Notes: generated by a model from the sequence alone, not told the origin. Shown: positions 27,328 through 37,016, counted from the stretch's first letter. The stretch is 64,000 nucleotides of DNA from Spirosoma sp. (GCF_026391055.1 NZ_JAPLET010000010.1:1-64000); one strand, 5' to 3'. Made by a program: numbers and translations.

Positions 27328-27561
27328 ATGAAGACAGTCTTAATAGCACGTGACCAAGACCCAAATAACACGGATGATCGGGCCGCACTGGTGGCCCGGT
27401 TACTCGACCTGATTGAACACACAAACGCGGCTATTGATCGGCATACGAATCAGGAACAACCCGATAAACTAGCGATTCGGCAGTATACCGAACTACGGGA
27501 CGAATACGTACAGGAGTTTGCTGATTTGGTGCAACCTATCGGCTTGATTATTCAGCGGTAG
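27328..27561 (+). CDS. Small hypothetical protein
   Basis: A 77-aa protein predicted to be mostly helical (RAALVARLLDLIEHTNAA, ELRDEYVQEFADLV), with an acidic and amphipathic character. No motif is recognised. It has a clear ATG and an AT-rich upstream stretch, and is the first rightward gene of the island. Confidence 0.5.
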   Translation: MKTVLIARDQDPNNTDDRAALVARLLDLIEHTNAAIDRHTNQEQPDKLAIRQYTELRDEYVQEFADLVQPIGLIIQR

Positions 27562-27638
27562 GCGGCATAGCATCAGATTTCTAAGGTTAGTGTTTCTATA
27601 CAGTAGTGGCTAAATCTGATTAAAGGCGATAGAGCTAC

Positions 27639-27722
27639 TCCGTTACTATCCGTTACATTTCTCCGTTACGTCTATCCCATTTTCCCTTCAACTGTAGCAA
27701 AATGCTTACTTATGCTTACTTT
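27639..27722 (+). repeat. Short direct repeats (TCCGTTAC x3, ATGCTTACTT x2)
   Basis: TCCGTTAC occurs at 27639-27646, 27649-27656 and 27662-27669, and is followed by a perfect tandem of ATGCTTACTT (about 27703-27722). The cluster fills the gene-free gap 27562-27787. Iteron-like binding sites for an island-encoded protein are one explanation. Confidence 0.5.
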
Positions 27723-27787
27723 TTTTGTCTACTTTTTACCTTCTTCCTTTATCATAACTCAATGCGGAAGATGAATTAACTGAAGGT

Positions 27788-27976
27788 TTGCACTCTGAAT
27801 TTCTGATTAGCCCAGAAACCGAAAAGAAACATACAGACTTTGCTTTGTTTCAACTAGTTTCTCTGAATATTCCGCTAACAAATGCGCTCCAAAACATGGG
27901 TCTAACCATACAAGATGAACGTCATTATGTGTCTGAGTGGAATAACTTATCATCCAAAAAGATCACCCTGGGATAA
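27788..27976 (+). CDS. Short open frame, possibly a gene remnant
   Basis: 62 codons from a TTG. The frame is open upstream to a stop just before 27758 but offers no ATG. The end (ALQNMGLTIQDERHYVSEW) looks helical. No family is recognised. It may be a real gene with an unusual start or the 3' remnant of a longer one; it precedes the next gene by 11 nt. Confidence 0.25.
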   Translation: MHSEFLISPETEKKHTDFALFQLVSLNIPLTNALQNMGLTIQDERHYVSEWNNLSSKKITLG

Positions 27977-27987
27977 ATTTTAACTTA

Positions 27988-28272
27988 ATGGAAACAGTTT
28001 TTGACCACAGCCTGACGCCAGCCGAAGAGCTAATTTACTTAGACACATTGCACTGCATTTACCATGGCATCCAATTTCCAGAACCAATAACAGAATCAGT
28101 CTATCGCAGTTTTATTACCCCTGCTGGAGCCGCCTTCGATCTGTACTTACTATTTTCAGAACGTGGTAAGAAAGCCAAAGCCGCTACTTACGCGGCACTC
28201 GTTCCCGAGAGAGTGCAAGAGTACCTGCTAGGATTCGATTATAAAATAATATCAGTCAGAAAGAGAAAATAA
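27988..28272 (+). CDS. Small hypothetical protein
   Basis: A 94-aa soluble protein of unknown family, beginning METVFDHSLTPAEELIYLD and ending in a basic KIISVRKRK tail. It precedes the RteC-like gene by 25 nt on the same strand, so the two are probably co-transcribed. Such small partners upstream of RteC-type proteins are common in Bacteroidota elements, but no function can be read. Confidence 0.45.
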   Translation: METVFDHSLTPAEELIYLDTLHCIYHGIQFPEPITESVYRSFITPAGAAFDLYLLFSERGKKAKAATYAALVPERVQEYLLGFDYKIISVRKRK

Positions 28273-28297
28273 ACCCCGGCATTAGGCGCACCTCATA

Positions 28298-29209
28298 ATG
28301 AAGGACTCAACGACGCAACTACAAGAAAAGATTAATGCTCACCTTTTCCGATTATTCAATAAACAGAAATATGGTCTACCAGCTTATGAGCTTATTTACG
28401 AAATTGTCAGTGATGCGAAATTTGGCCCGACAGCGAGTAAAATCAAGTATGCAACAAAACTACATTGGGTTATAAAAGACTTATTTTCAACTCAATATAT
28501 AGATTCATTTGAGATCGACTTAATCAACGAGCATACTCATACCATCACATACAAAGGTTATCGTCATTACAACGGGAGAACCATCGCACCAATTGAACAG
28601 CTTGAGCCGATTATATTAGCAAGAGACAAGAAAATTTTTGAAGCATACTATGCTGGTAAAACAGTTGCTGAACTAAACGAAACTCCACTTAGGACCGAGC
28701 ATAAAAAAATAGACACTTATCGAAAGAATATAGCAACTGTTGACTTAGAGAAGGCAATAGACATACATCTTGACGAGGTGTTCGCTAATATGTCGTTCAG
28801 TGGTGGTTACGAGCATAAACTTGAAAAATTACTATCAACTGTCATTGACACTAATTATTCTAAAATCACATTTGAAGATTTTATTGAGCAGATAACTGAT
28901 GCAGATTCTCCCATGAAAGAGTCGGGTATAAGACTCGAATGGAAGGGAGATAAAACCGATCTAGCGGAATTGGTGTATGCACTTGCAAAAACAGGCCGTA
29001 TTAGTGACACCTCAACAGGACTACCTGTAACACAAAAAGAATTAGCAAACCAAGTTATGGCCATGTTGGGTCTTGATTCGTTGGACGTGGCAAATCTGAT
29101 GAAGGGCCGCTATGGAACAAAAGGAAAGCCAACGACATACAAGGCACAAGAAGGCAGAACGTTTGTTAATGATCTGCAAACACTCCTAGATAAACGGGTA
29201 CTAGACTAA
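28298..29209 (+). CDS. RteC-like mobile element regulator
   Basis: A 303-aa protein. Its C-terminal third (IRLEWKGDKTDLAELVYAL, then GLPVTQKELANQVMAMLG, then KAQEGRTFVNDLQTLLD) follows the pattern of the RteC domain, which controls excision of CTnDOT-type conjugative transposons in Bacteroides. The N-terminal part is helical and AT-rich with no clear motif. No membrane segment. RteC in the type element activates the excision operon; here the excision genes are missing apart from the downstream HTH protein, so the role in this island is inferred. The family assignment is from pattern memory. Confidence 0.6.
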   Translation: MKDSTTQLQEKINAHLFRLFNKQKYGLPAYELIYEIVSDAKFGPTASKIKYATKLHWVIKDLFSTQYIDSFEIDLINEHTHTITYKGYRHYNGRTIAPIEQLEPIILARDKKIFEAYYAGKTVAELNETPLRTEHKKIDTYRKNIATVDLEKAIDIHLDEVFANMSFSGGYEHKLEKLLSTVIDTNYSKITFEDFIEQITDADSPMKESGIRLEWKGDKTDLAELVYALAKTGRISDTSTGLPVTQKELANQVMAMLGLDSLDVANLMKGRYGTKGKPTTYKAQEGRTFVNDLQTLLDKRVLD

Positions 29210-29293
29210 TACTTTATACCACCTTCATACCACTGGTACATTCCCCTTATTCAGACCCACCAACTTTGGTTCGTACTAAATCAGTTACGAATC

Positions 29294-29626
29294 ATGTTTG
29301 GCACAGTAACACAAATACAAGTAACACCCGACCAGTTAACGGAACTGGTACGGATTGCCGTTCGCTCAGAGTTAGCGAACTACACACCACCCGCGCCGGA
29401 AGGCTCAGACCTGCCTGACCTAATGACCCGTCGGCAAACGTCAGAAACGTTGCAAGTATCTCTTACAACACTACACGAGTGGGCAAAAGATTCAGACGAA
29501 CGCCCGGCTGTATTGGTGCCCCTCAAAATTAACGGGCGGGTTCGCTATAGTCGCGCTGACGTGTTGGCCGCACTCAAGGAGTCACGTCGTTTTAAGAATA
29601 AGGCCGGGGAGGGGCGGGTAGCATGA
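29294..29626 (+). CDS. HTH_17-type excisionase-like DNA-binding protein
   Basis: A 110-aa protein with a MerR/Xis-like helix-turn-helix: DLMTRRQTSETLQVSLTTLH then EWAKDSDERP and INGRVRYSRADVLAALKES, the standard layout of small excisionase-family proteins in Bacteroidota elements. The N-terminal 45 aa (PDQLTELVRIAVRSELANY) form an amphipathic helix typical of the group. The TGA overlaps the ATG of the next gene (ATGA). In an intact element such a protein would act in excision or in repressing element genes. Confidence 0.75.
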   Translation: MFGTVTQIQVTPDQLTELVRIAVRSELANYTPPAPEGSDLPDLMTRRQTSETLQVSLTTLHEWAKDSDERPAVLVPLKINGRVRYSRADVLAALKESRRFKNKAGEGRVA

Positions 29627-30057
29627 CCTATATACCAACCTCCCACCGCCTGACGTATCGCCTTGACGTTGACAGGGGGCGTTACATTGTCAAAGAATGT
29701 GAGCCGGGTTTCTGTAAGGTTCCGCGTGAGCTGACTGTTGAAGAACGAAGGTTCAATGACAAGATAGACGCAGAATTTATCTTGAGAGGTCCCGAAACGC
29801 AGAAGAAAGGAACGGGCAAAGGCGCAGGGCGAACAATCAAGTTCTTTACTGGACTGCAACGCACCGACCATGCAGGCGTTTATATTGGCAATGTTATGAC
29901 GTTCGGACAGGGCGGTAGCAAGGTCCGTAACGGTGTACTAATTCACTTCTCAGCCGACGCCGGGCGTATGGTCCTCCGCTATTTCCCGGCTTACTACCCT
30001 TTTCCTAAAGACCGGGCCGCGTTTGTGTCGGCTATCGTCAACCGGGGGCTACTCTGA
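29623..30057 (+). CDS. Hypothetical protein coupled to the HTH gene
   Basis: A 144-aa soluble protein with a basic middle (QKKGTGKGAGRTIKFFTG) and several beta-like stretches (VLIHFSADAGRMVLRYFPAYY). No family recognised. Its start overlaps the HTH gene stop, so the two proteins are made from one message. Together with the downstream replication-type gene it may belong to the element maintenance block; that is inference. Confidence 0.5.
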   Translation: MTYIPTSHRLTYRLDVDRGRYIVKECEPGFCKVPRELTVEERRFNDKIDAEFILRGPETQKKGTGKGAGRTIKFFTGLQRTDHAGVYIGNVMTFGQGGSKVRNGVLIHFSADAGRMVLRYFPAYYPFPKDRAAFVSAIVNRGLL

Positions 30058-30133
30058 TTCATTTCTCACGTATCGACCCGCCCCCACTTGGGCAAGTACT
30101 ACGCGTTAATCGTGGGGGCGGGTTCACTATACC

Positions 30134-31613
30134 ATGTTCGACGGAATCAAAGTGCAAGACGTTTCGGTAAACGTTGACGCTCTGCTAAAAAACGACCGCC
30201 TGACGTTTGGGGGATTGGTTGATACGCAAACCGGTTTTATACTCAGTCCAATACGTAGGGCGCAGGATCAGGGGTTAAATTTTCGGCTCATACCGTACCA
30301 AACAGGGCAGGGGTATCGAGTTGAGGTAAAAGGTAGTTTGCACAAATTCTATAACAATGGGATTCATAATGCCGACCAATACACGGCAAACGACCTGTTA
30401 TTGACGCTCAACCGGCTAGTAACTGACTACGGATTCAACCTGTCTGAGTCGAAAATCAATAACATTGAGTTCGGCGTTAACATTGAATTGCCATTTGCCA
30501 TTAGCCAGGTATTTGCTAACCTCATCTGTTACAAAAAAACAGCCTTTTGCATTAGATTCATGCAGTCAGACGCCGTATTACGCCTGTAATCGAAAACGTT
30601 ACACTGTAAAAATCTATGATAAAGGCAAACAGAAGGGGCTAGGCAGTGACCTGCTACGGTTTGAGATTCGGGTTAGAAAGATGCAGTACTTTAATGGTAC
30701 TGGCGTTCAATTACGCACGTTGGCTGACTTGCTAAATGTAGCGAATTATAGACCGTTGGGATCCTTACTGGTCAATACGTTTAACAACATTTTGTTTGAT
30801 GATCCTGCAATCAACTTAAAAACCTTACCGGTTAAAGAACGGGCCGTTTATCAACAATGCCGTAATCCGCGCTATTGGTATACACCCAATGATTTAACTC
30901 CAAAACAGGCCGCAACCCACCACCAACGCCTGAGCCGCAATAAAGACCGTTTTCGTGTCTTACTTAATCAATACGGTAACAACTGGCAGGAAGATGTTTC
31001 TACGCTCATTGAGCAAAAATGGACGCAGCTAACGGCCGTAGATGACAATCTTCTGACACGGTTTAACGACCGTAAAAAGGTCTGGCAAAACTTGTCAAAA
31101 CCTGACATCTTGGACGGGGTTACTGAGACTAAAAACAGTGATAAAACAGTGATCACTCCGGGGGCAACGAGTCACAAATTAACCGACTTCCAAAATGCCG
31201 GTATGTCACGAATTAACCCTTTATATTCCGAGGTACATTGTGACAAGGGAAAACTGGGCACATCCACGGCGGGGGGCGTTATCTGTCCGGTTACGGGTGT
31301 GACAATTGATCAGCCACAGCCGCAGCAAAGGTTTGTATCGGCGGCTATGCTACGCAATAATGATGACCTGTTACTGACGCTCGAACGCCAACACCGGCAG
31401 TACACCAAAGGCTCTAAAGAGGACCAATACAGTCGGGCGGCTCACAACGTCAGGAATAGGGAAAGTAACCAGCGTAACAATCTCCGACGTGATGTTAACA
31501 GGATTTACAATACCCCTACACTGTTCGACGTAACCGACACGCTACGGCTTACACCCGAACAGCGGGCCGCGCTCGATTACTGGAAAGGTACGCCCTACGA
31601 AGTGCAATTTTGA
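30134..31613 (+). pseudogene. Replication-protein-like gene split by a +1 frameshift at an A7 run
   Basis: Two overlapping frames (30134-30589 and the next frame to 31613) join into one 492-aa protein if one base is skipped at the A7 run 30533-30539, after about residue 134. The first part has EVKGSLHKFYNNGIHN and INNIEFGVNIELPFA; the second has YTVKIYDKGKQKG, LLRFEIRVRKMQY and LADLLNVANYRPLG. That order and length agree with a Bacteroidota element protein resembling phage/plasmid replication initiators (family memory, not searched). The second frame has no credible start of its own. Possible causes are recent inactivation, slippage that restores the protein, or a sequencing error in the homopolymer. 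Confidence 0.7.
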
Positions 31614-31685
31614 ACGTGCTGTATAAAACGAAAGAAGGGGTTTGATAGGTTGTTTATACTCCGCAAAAAGTGTATCTTAAGTTCT

Positions 31686-31892
31686 ATGACTAACGATCTA
31701 ACCGGGCTACGACTATTCACCCTCCCTACTTGTTTGCGTTGCCGCTATAGTTTTAATGAGCGTGGCAAAATGACGTGTTCGGCTTATCCTACCGAAATCC
31801 CCGACCGGATTGTATTTGGCGGAGCCGATGCACATACTTCGGTACAACCCGACCAACAAGGTCAGTACGTGTTTGTTGAGGAATTGACCTAG
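31686..31892 (+). CDS. Small cysteine-containing protein
   Basis: A 68-aa protein with CLRCRYSFNERGKMTCSAYP, a three-cysteine C-x2-C-x11-C pattern, followed by EIPDRIVFGGADAHTSVQPD. From memory, small proteins with this cysteine spacing and an IP-x-x-I segment are common in bacteria and unassigned in function; a metal-binding role is possible. The open frame extends to 31650, but the ATG at 31686 (MTNDLTGLR) fits the family start. A strong terminator begins one nt after the stop. Confidence 0.55.
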   Translation: MTNDLTGLRLFTLPTCLRCRYSFNERGKMTCSAYPTEIPDRIVFGGADAHTSVQPDQQGQYVFVEELT

Positions 31893-31928
31893 AAACCTGA
31901 CTAGGTTAACTAACCCAGTCAGGTTTTT
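31893..31928 (+). terminator. Terminator after the rightward island block
   Basis: AAACCTGACT (31893-31902) pairs with AGTCAGGTTT (31917-31926) and continues into TTTTT. It closes the rightward gene block and faces the leftward restriction-modification gene. Confidence 0.8.
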
Positions 31929-31999
31929 CTGCTGAATGTATATATCTCGTTTAGATACCCGTTTAGGTAATCTTAAAGGGGCGTAACATTTTGGGTCAA

Positions 32000-34900
32000 T
32001 CACATAGCATAGGAACCCTCGGGCGTTTGACGTAACAACGCTAGGGCGGCTAACGTATCTAATAACGGTTGTACTTTTTCGGGCCGGGTTTTCTGGAAAA
32101 AGGCGGCAACCTGTTTTGTACTTAGCGGAACGCCCGCCTGTTGTACGGTATCCCGAACGGCTTGCATCTGTTGGGCCAACTCTTTAGGCCAATCCTGTTT
32201 AACTGTATCAGTAACGATAGCACTTGTTTTTGTTGCCGTAGTAGGCAGGTCAATACCTAACTGTTGTTGGCCGGGGGCCTGATACTCGGGGCGCAAATAG
32301 CGAATATGCCCGGCAGCTTCCTCAGCGGCTCGTTCATGGTTCAGCCGAACAAGGCGGTTTAATATTTCGCTCTCTGGTAAGTCGTGCGGCCAACCATAGG
32401 CATCGGCAACGGCCGCGTCAATCTGTTGGTGTAAACTGAGTACCACCGACGCCAACCCCATTTTATTAATCGTTTGCTCTTTGGTAGTTAAGGATTCCCC
32501 CGCCCTCAACTTTTCTACGACGTTATATAGATCGGTTAGTGTTAGGGTAGGGTTTGCTACCTGTTGCCGTTTGCGGTGTGCGTCTAACTGTTCGGCTAAA
32601 TCACAAATACGGGCATGCTGTTGCGTTGTTGCATTAGGGAAAGGGAAAGGCTCAAAAGAACGCGATTTAACATAAACGGGCGTATTACCCCCCAAGTCAC
32701 TTCCACTTACTAGAGCCCACACCATATGAATATTGCTAGACAAAACTCCTAAGTAGTAAGGATCGTCTAGAGCAATAGCGACCAACTTGTTATCAGGTAA
32801 TATTGTTGTATCTAAAAATTGAAAAATACGATGTTTGGCGGTCTCAACTGTTGCTATATACCGATGTATGCCCTTCAACATAGACCGTAGTTTGGGATTG
32901 GTTTCCCCAAACAGCCACCAGTTTTCGCGACGGGATGCACGATTGTTAAGGTCACGCTCAGGTTTAACCGTTTCTACTAGATGTTGATAAACAGAAGGGT
33001 ATTTTTCTAAAACTTCTTTTATAGTAAGGCCGTATAAATCAATAACTAGTACATCACGGTTCCTATCCGTTAAGTCTCTTCCATTACGGTATTCACGGAT
33101 ATACCGTTCGAGTCCAACTATCTGACCTAGCCCTAAAGTTTTGGCATTGTCACGCGTTACAATGAACCCTGAACCGAATAGGCTTACTCCCCGATTAGCT
33201 AAATTTTCGTTTGACTTCAATGGGGTAGCAGAATCCAATTCTGCACCAATTGTCAAATCAGATAAAATTCTTCCTTCTTTTGCTTCAAAAGTAACCTCAG
33301 CGGCTTCGTCGCCGGTAGGTACAGTAGCCGTTTTAACTGTTAACAACAGGCCTGAAAGGTTTGCGCCTGAACGTGAAGGCGTAGTTCTTTCAGCAACAGT
33401 CATAGCGATAGTTACAGCCGCACCGTCTGCACCTTCAACCCATGGATGGTCAGGTATAGCAAACTTTAACGCTAACGTAGGTGCATCACCATCTAAAAAC
33501 GGTTGCATTACACGTCGGTTAAACGTTTGCTTAAGGCTGTTTGTCGTGATAAAACCGAACTGTTCGGTATTGCCCTGTTTGACTTGTTCGGCCGCGTTAT
33601 ACCACCAATACATAACCAGATCAGCCGAATCAGGAACTTTACCTTTATACGTCTTTCGTAACGCTTCTGTATAGCCATCGCCTAATGCGTCGCGCATACG
33701 GGCGGGGCCAACAAACGGGGGGTTTCCAACTATAAAATCAGCTTGCGGCCATTCGGCGGGTTGAGGGCTTGGATAGTCATAAACCGTAGTACGGGCGGTT
33801 TCGTCTGGTACGGGTTGGCCGGTTGCGGGGTGTAATTTAGTCGTTACACCATCCCAACGCGTAACGGGTAGGCCGTTTGCGTCCAGACGGGGAACGGGCG
33901 GGCCGTGTTGCAATACAGCGTCCTGTTGGCGTATGTTCTCGTATTCGTCTAAAAGTGGTTCCGGTAATTCACTAACGCCGTGTGTCCGTAGATGCCATTG
34001 TAAATAACCGATTTTTAGTACCACGTCGGCTATAGCGGCCGCGCGGGGGTTCAGTTCAAGGCCCAACAATTGCCGGGGCGAAATGGTCGTACCTCCGCTA
34101 AGATTGAGTAGGGCGGTTTGTCCGTATGAGTTGATAGCCGCCAATACTTCACCCTCCAACCGTTTTAAATGTTCTAGGGTAACGTATAAGAAGTTACCCG
34201 AACCACAGGCCGGGTCTAGTATTTTAATTGTCGTCAGCCGACGTAAAAACCGTTCCAGTTCGGCGCGGGCGTTTTTCTCTTTGCCCTAGTCCAATAGCTG
34301 TGCGGCCGCAGCCTGAGCAGCCGCCCACTCCCGGCGCAAGGGTTCCAGCACCGTAGGCAGTACCAACCGTTCAACGTACCGGCGCGGGGTGTAGTGAGCA
34401 CCTAAACTATGCCGTTCGCGGGGGTCTAACGCCCGTTCCAGTAAGGTACCAAAAATAGCCGGTTCTACGGCCGTCCAATCAGCTTCAGCCGCCTTTAGTA
34501 ATAAGGCTATTTGATCGGCCGTTAATGTGAACGCCCTGGCATCATGAAACAGTTTGCCATTGAATTTGCGTAAACGGGCCTTTAGGTCGGGCGAAAATCC
34601 GCCTGTATCCATTGTACGCCAAAGGGTCTGTAAGGCATCGGGTAAAAATTCGCGTAGGTCAGGTTGTGCGTATTGCCGTAACATGCCCGTAAACGATTCT
34701 TTAGGTATCAAACCTACATCCTCCGAAAACATCGTAAACAGACAACGCATAAGGAACTGAGCCACCAAATCGGGCGAATGTCCCGCCCGTTCTAATTGTG
34801 TAGATAGTTTCGCTAGGTATTCAGCCAATTCACGCGTTACGCGGGCCGCACGTCGGCTAGGGTCTAGTTCGCGGGGGTCGTCGAAGATGAGCCGTATCAT

Positions 34901-35470
34901 TTCCCGCGTTTCTTCCTCTGCCAGTTTCGACAAAGGGAGCCGATAGCGGGTTTGGTCAGGAAAAGGTACAAATTGATCACCTACCCCGGCAAAGTTGCTA
35001 TAGAGGTCAATACAATAACCAACGTCAACCACCAGAACAAACAGGGGCCGGGGTTCATCGGCTGGTAACGCCCGTACATACCCTAACGCCTGTTGGCGGG
35101 CGGTCTGCATCATTTGTACCCATTTCGTTGTGCCGCGTACGGCATGACCTTTCCGGCGTTTTTCAGGCGGCAAACCTAATTCAGCGCGTTCAGCGGTCTT
35201 TTGTTGGTCGGGCGTTTCAGTTCCCTGTTTAGTTTCCAATACAAAACAACCGCGTTTATAAAGGTCAATACGGCCTATACTTCGTTTGCCGTGGTCGTTA
35301 AACTCAACGGCCCGTTCGAGTACATAGGCATCTTGTATAGGATTGTCAGTAGTGGGATCAGGACGGGTAACGCCGATAAGGTCGCAAAGGTCTTGTAGAA
35401 ACAGGCTATAGTTGGCGCGTTCGGCACCTCCGGCCGGTTTCCATCGGGCTTCAAAGTCTAAGTAAGTCAC
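32000..35470 (-). pseudogene. MmeI-like type II restriction-modification gene interrupted by one in-frame TAG
   Basis: One continuous frame of 1156 codons broken only by TAG at 34286-34288 (codon 395). The N-terminal part carries a PD-(D/E)xK nuclease site: D69 in GRIDLYKRG and E79-x-K81 in FVLETKQG. Just after the stop comes methyltransferase motif I DPACGSGNFLY (residue 419 on) and later motif IV NPPF (about 583), then a specificity region with SRSFEPFPFP. This is the single-chain nuclease, helical linker, N6-adenine methyltransferase and target-recognition order of MmeI-type enzymes. The part downstream of TAG has no own start; its longest frame would begin with TTG inside a conserved stretch. 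The gene starts at GTG 35470. Sequence alone does not tell whether this is decay, an on/off switch or a base-call error. Confidence 0.8.
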
Positions 35471-35866
35471 GGGTGAATAGAATAATAATCAGTACACTGA
35501 ACAGGAAAGGCAAATTGACCTAAGAAATAATGATAATAATTTCAATAGCATTAGTTGTGCTTGGGATATAATGGGGAGGGGTAGGTGAAATCTTTGGAAA
35601 CAGGCCCTTTAACGACCGCTAGTCTAGGCAAAAAGAAACACCGTCAAAATTAGAAAGGGGGTACCACTGTCCTTTCATATGTCGTAAAAGGACGGAAATT
35701 TAGCATCATAGCAGCAAGTCAGATTAGGGAAATGAGGATCATTGCATAACAAAGCATAGTTGAGTCAGCCGTTTAATCAAATGGGAACAATTAGTTCATA
35801 AATATATTATATTGCACTCGTAATCAGTGGGTCAAAGTAACAAGAGTAAGTTGTTAGTAATTGCGA
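35471..35866. other. About 390-bp spacer with no gene seen
   Basis: Divergent region between the restriction-modification gene and the membrane module. AT-rich, with several short ATAATAAT-type stretches. No RNA gene or strong hairpin was found. Confidence 0.4.
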
Positions 35867-36415
35867 ATGAGTAATATTTCCACACTATTAGTTGTTATTT
35901 TTCTTGGCATTGTTATAACTCTTATACTTGTACCCACTTTCTATTTACTAAGAAGGCTCATCAATACGGCTAAAAACGATGATGAACCCCTTGAAGGGAG
36001 GGATTATTTTTATTTGATTGTCAATGCGATGTTTCCATTCGTCTTAATCGGAGCTGAATGGATTCTTAAATGGGCTACCAATAGTCGAGAACTCGGCACG
36101 TTTTGGATTGTGGGCACTATTAGTGCTGCAATGGGGTTACTGCTTGGCAATCTGAAGCCCAAAGAATTGCCAACAAACCAAGAGACTGCAAAATACGTAG
36201 ATAATCTAGGCTTCGAATATGGCCGTTTTCACAAGCGCGATCACAACATTATCCGTTGGTGTTGGTTATTGTTATTTGTAGAGTTTGTGATATGGACGTT
36301 GGCAAATGTAGCTACGGCTAAAGGTGAATTATTCGATTTTTGGACCAATCTCATATTGACAATAGCTGTTTATGGGCTGTCGTTATATATGAGCTATCGC
36401 AAGGAATTAGTATGA
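35867..36415 (+). CDS. Integral membrane protein of unknown function
   Basis: A 182-aa protein with about five predicted membrane helices: residues about 5-28 (TLLVVIFLGIVITLILVPTF), 52-70 (YLIVNAMFPFVLIGAEW), 82-97 (FWIVGTISAAMGLLLG), 135-150 (CWLLLFVEFVIWTLAN) and 162-178 (LILTIAVYGLSLYM). A charged loop GFEYGRFHKRDHNI lies in the middle. No family recognised. TTG at 35861 could start it, but the ATG at 35867 is preferred. Its last codon overlaps the start of the next gene, so the two form a module of the island cargo. Confidence 0.6.
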   Translation: MSNISTLLVVIFLGIVITLILVPTFYLLRRLINTAKNDDEPLEGRDYFYLIVNAMFPFVLIGAEWILKWATNSRELGTFWIVGTISAAMGLLLGNLKPKELPTNQETAKYVDNLGFEYGRFHKRDHNIIRWCWLLLFVEFVIWTLANVATAKGELFDFWTNLILTIAVYGLSLYMSYRKELV

Positions 36416-36651
36416 GTAGTATAGACTTGAATACTGTGGGACAATTAGCAACTATCGTTAAAATCGCTATTGTAGTGCTTGTGCAAGTATTGACGCTGTG
36501 TATAGTCTTCAGACGAATACAGATACAAAAAAGATCTCATAAAGGCGACGTTTCATTTAAAACGTATCGACAAGAAAAAAACGACACAAAGCGTAAGGGA
36601 TCTAGAACTAGGCAAACAGGTGGTTTAGCTACAACTCATAGCTGGCATTAG
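36412..36651 (+). CDS. Small single-pass membrane protein
   Basis: 79 aa: a short N-terminus, one membrane helix (about residues 12-32, IVKIAIVVLVQVLTLCIVF), then a strongly basic cytoplasmic tail (RRIQIQKRSHKGDVSFKTYR and KNDTKRKGSRTRQ). The ATG overlaps the TGA of the preceding gene. The basic tail might contact nucleic acid or lipid head groups. A strong terminator follows at 36697. Coupling to a multi-pass membrane partner is observed; function is unknown. Confidence 0.5.
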   Translation: MSSIDLNTVGQLATIVKIAIVVLVQVLTLCIVFRRIQIQKRSHKGDVSFKTYRQEKNDTKRKGSRTRQTGGLATTHSWH

Positions 36652-36696
36652 AGACTTACAAAACTTATGATGGCATCCTTCTATAATTGCCATAAG

Positions 36697-36731
36697 AGAA
36701 GCCCGCAAATTCAGAAAATTCGCGGGCTTCT
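36697..36731 (+). terminator. Terminator of the membrane module
   Basis: A 15-bp stem with one mismatch (36697-36711 with 36717-36731) around a 5-nt loop, then TTTGTTT. It ends the last gene of the island. Confidence 0.8.
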
Positions 36732-36945
36732 TTGTTTATAAATGAGCTGACTTTGAGCACGTAAAAACTTTTTCGTCTCATTTTGAAATGTTTCGGTTTT
36801 CGTGATGTGACGTAACAGGTGTTTCCAATTTAGACTGTGATGTCAATCAACCCGGCAGAACTATCATTAAAAACACCCACCCGCCTGGCTCTGACCAAAC
36901 AAACTAGCCAATAAAGACCAATGAAGAGGTAAGAATACAACCCAG

Positions 36946-37016
36946 CGTCAACCTATTCGTCAACTATCTTATAAATAGTTAGGCATATTTAGCAAACCGT
37001 CAACTAAGCCGTCAAC
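36946..37016 (+). repeat. Four CGTCAAC direct repeats next to the right attachment site
   Basis: CGTCAAC at 36946-36952, 36958-36964, 36998-37004 and 37010-37016, spaced 12, 40 and 12 nt. The set lies 60-130 nt inside the right boundary repeat, the usual place for arm-type binding sites of a tyrosine integrase or excisionase. That role is inference. Confidence 0.55.

Noticed and set aside
32481..33674. Plus-strand frames within the restriction-modification gene
   Set aside because: They oppose a clearly coding leftward frame with methyltransferase motifs and have no recognisable content.
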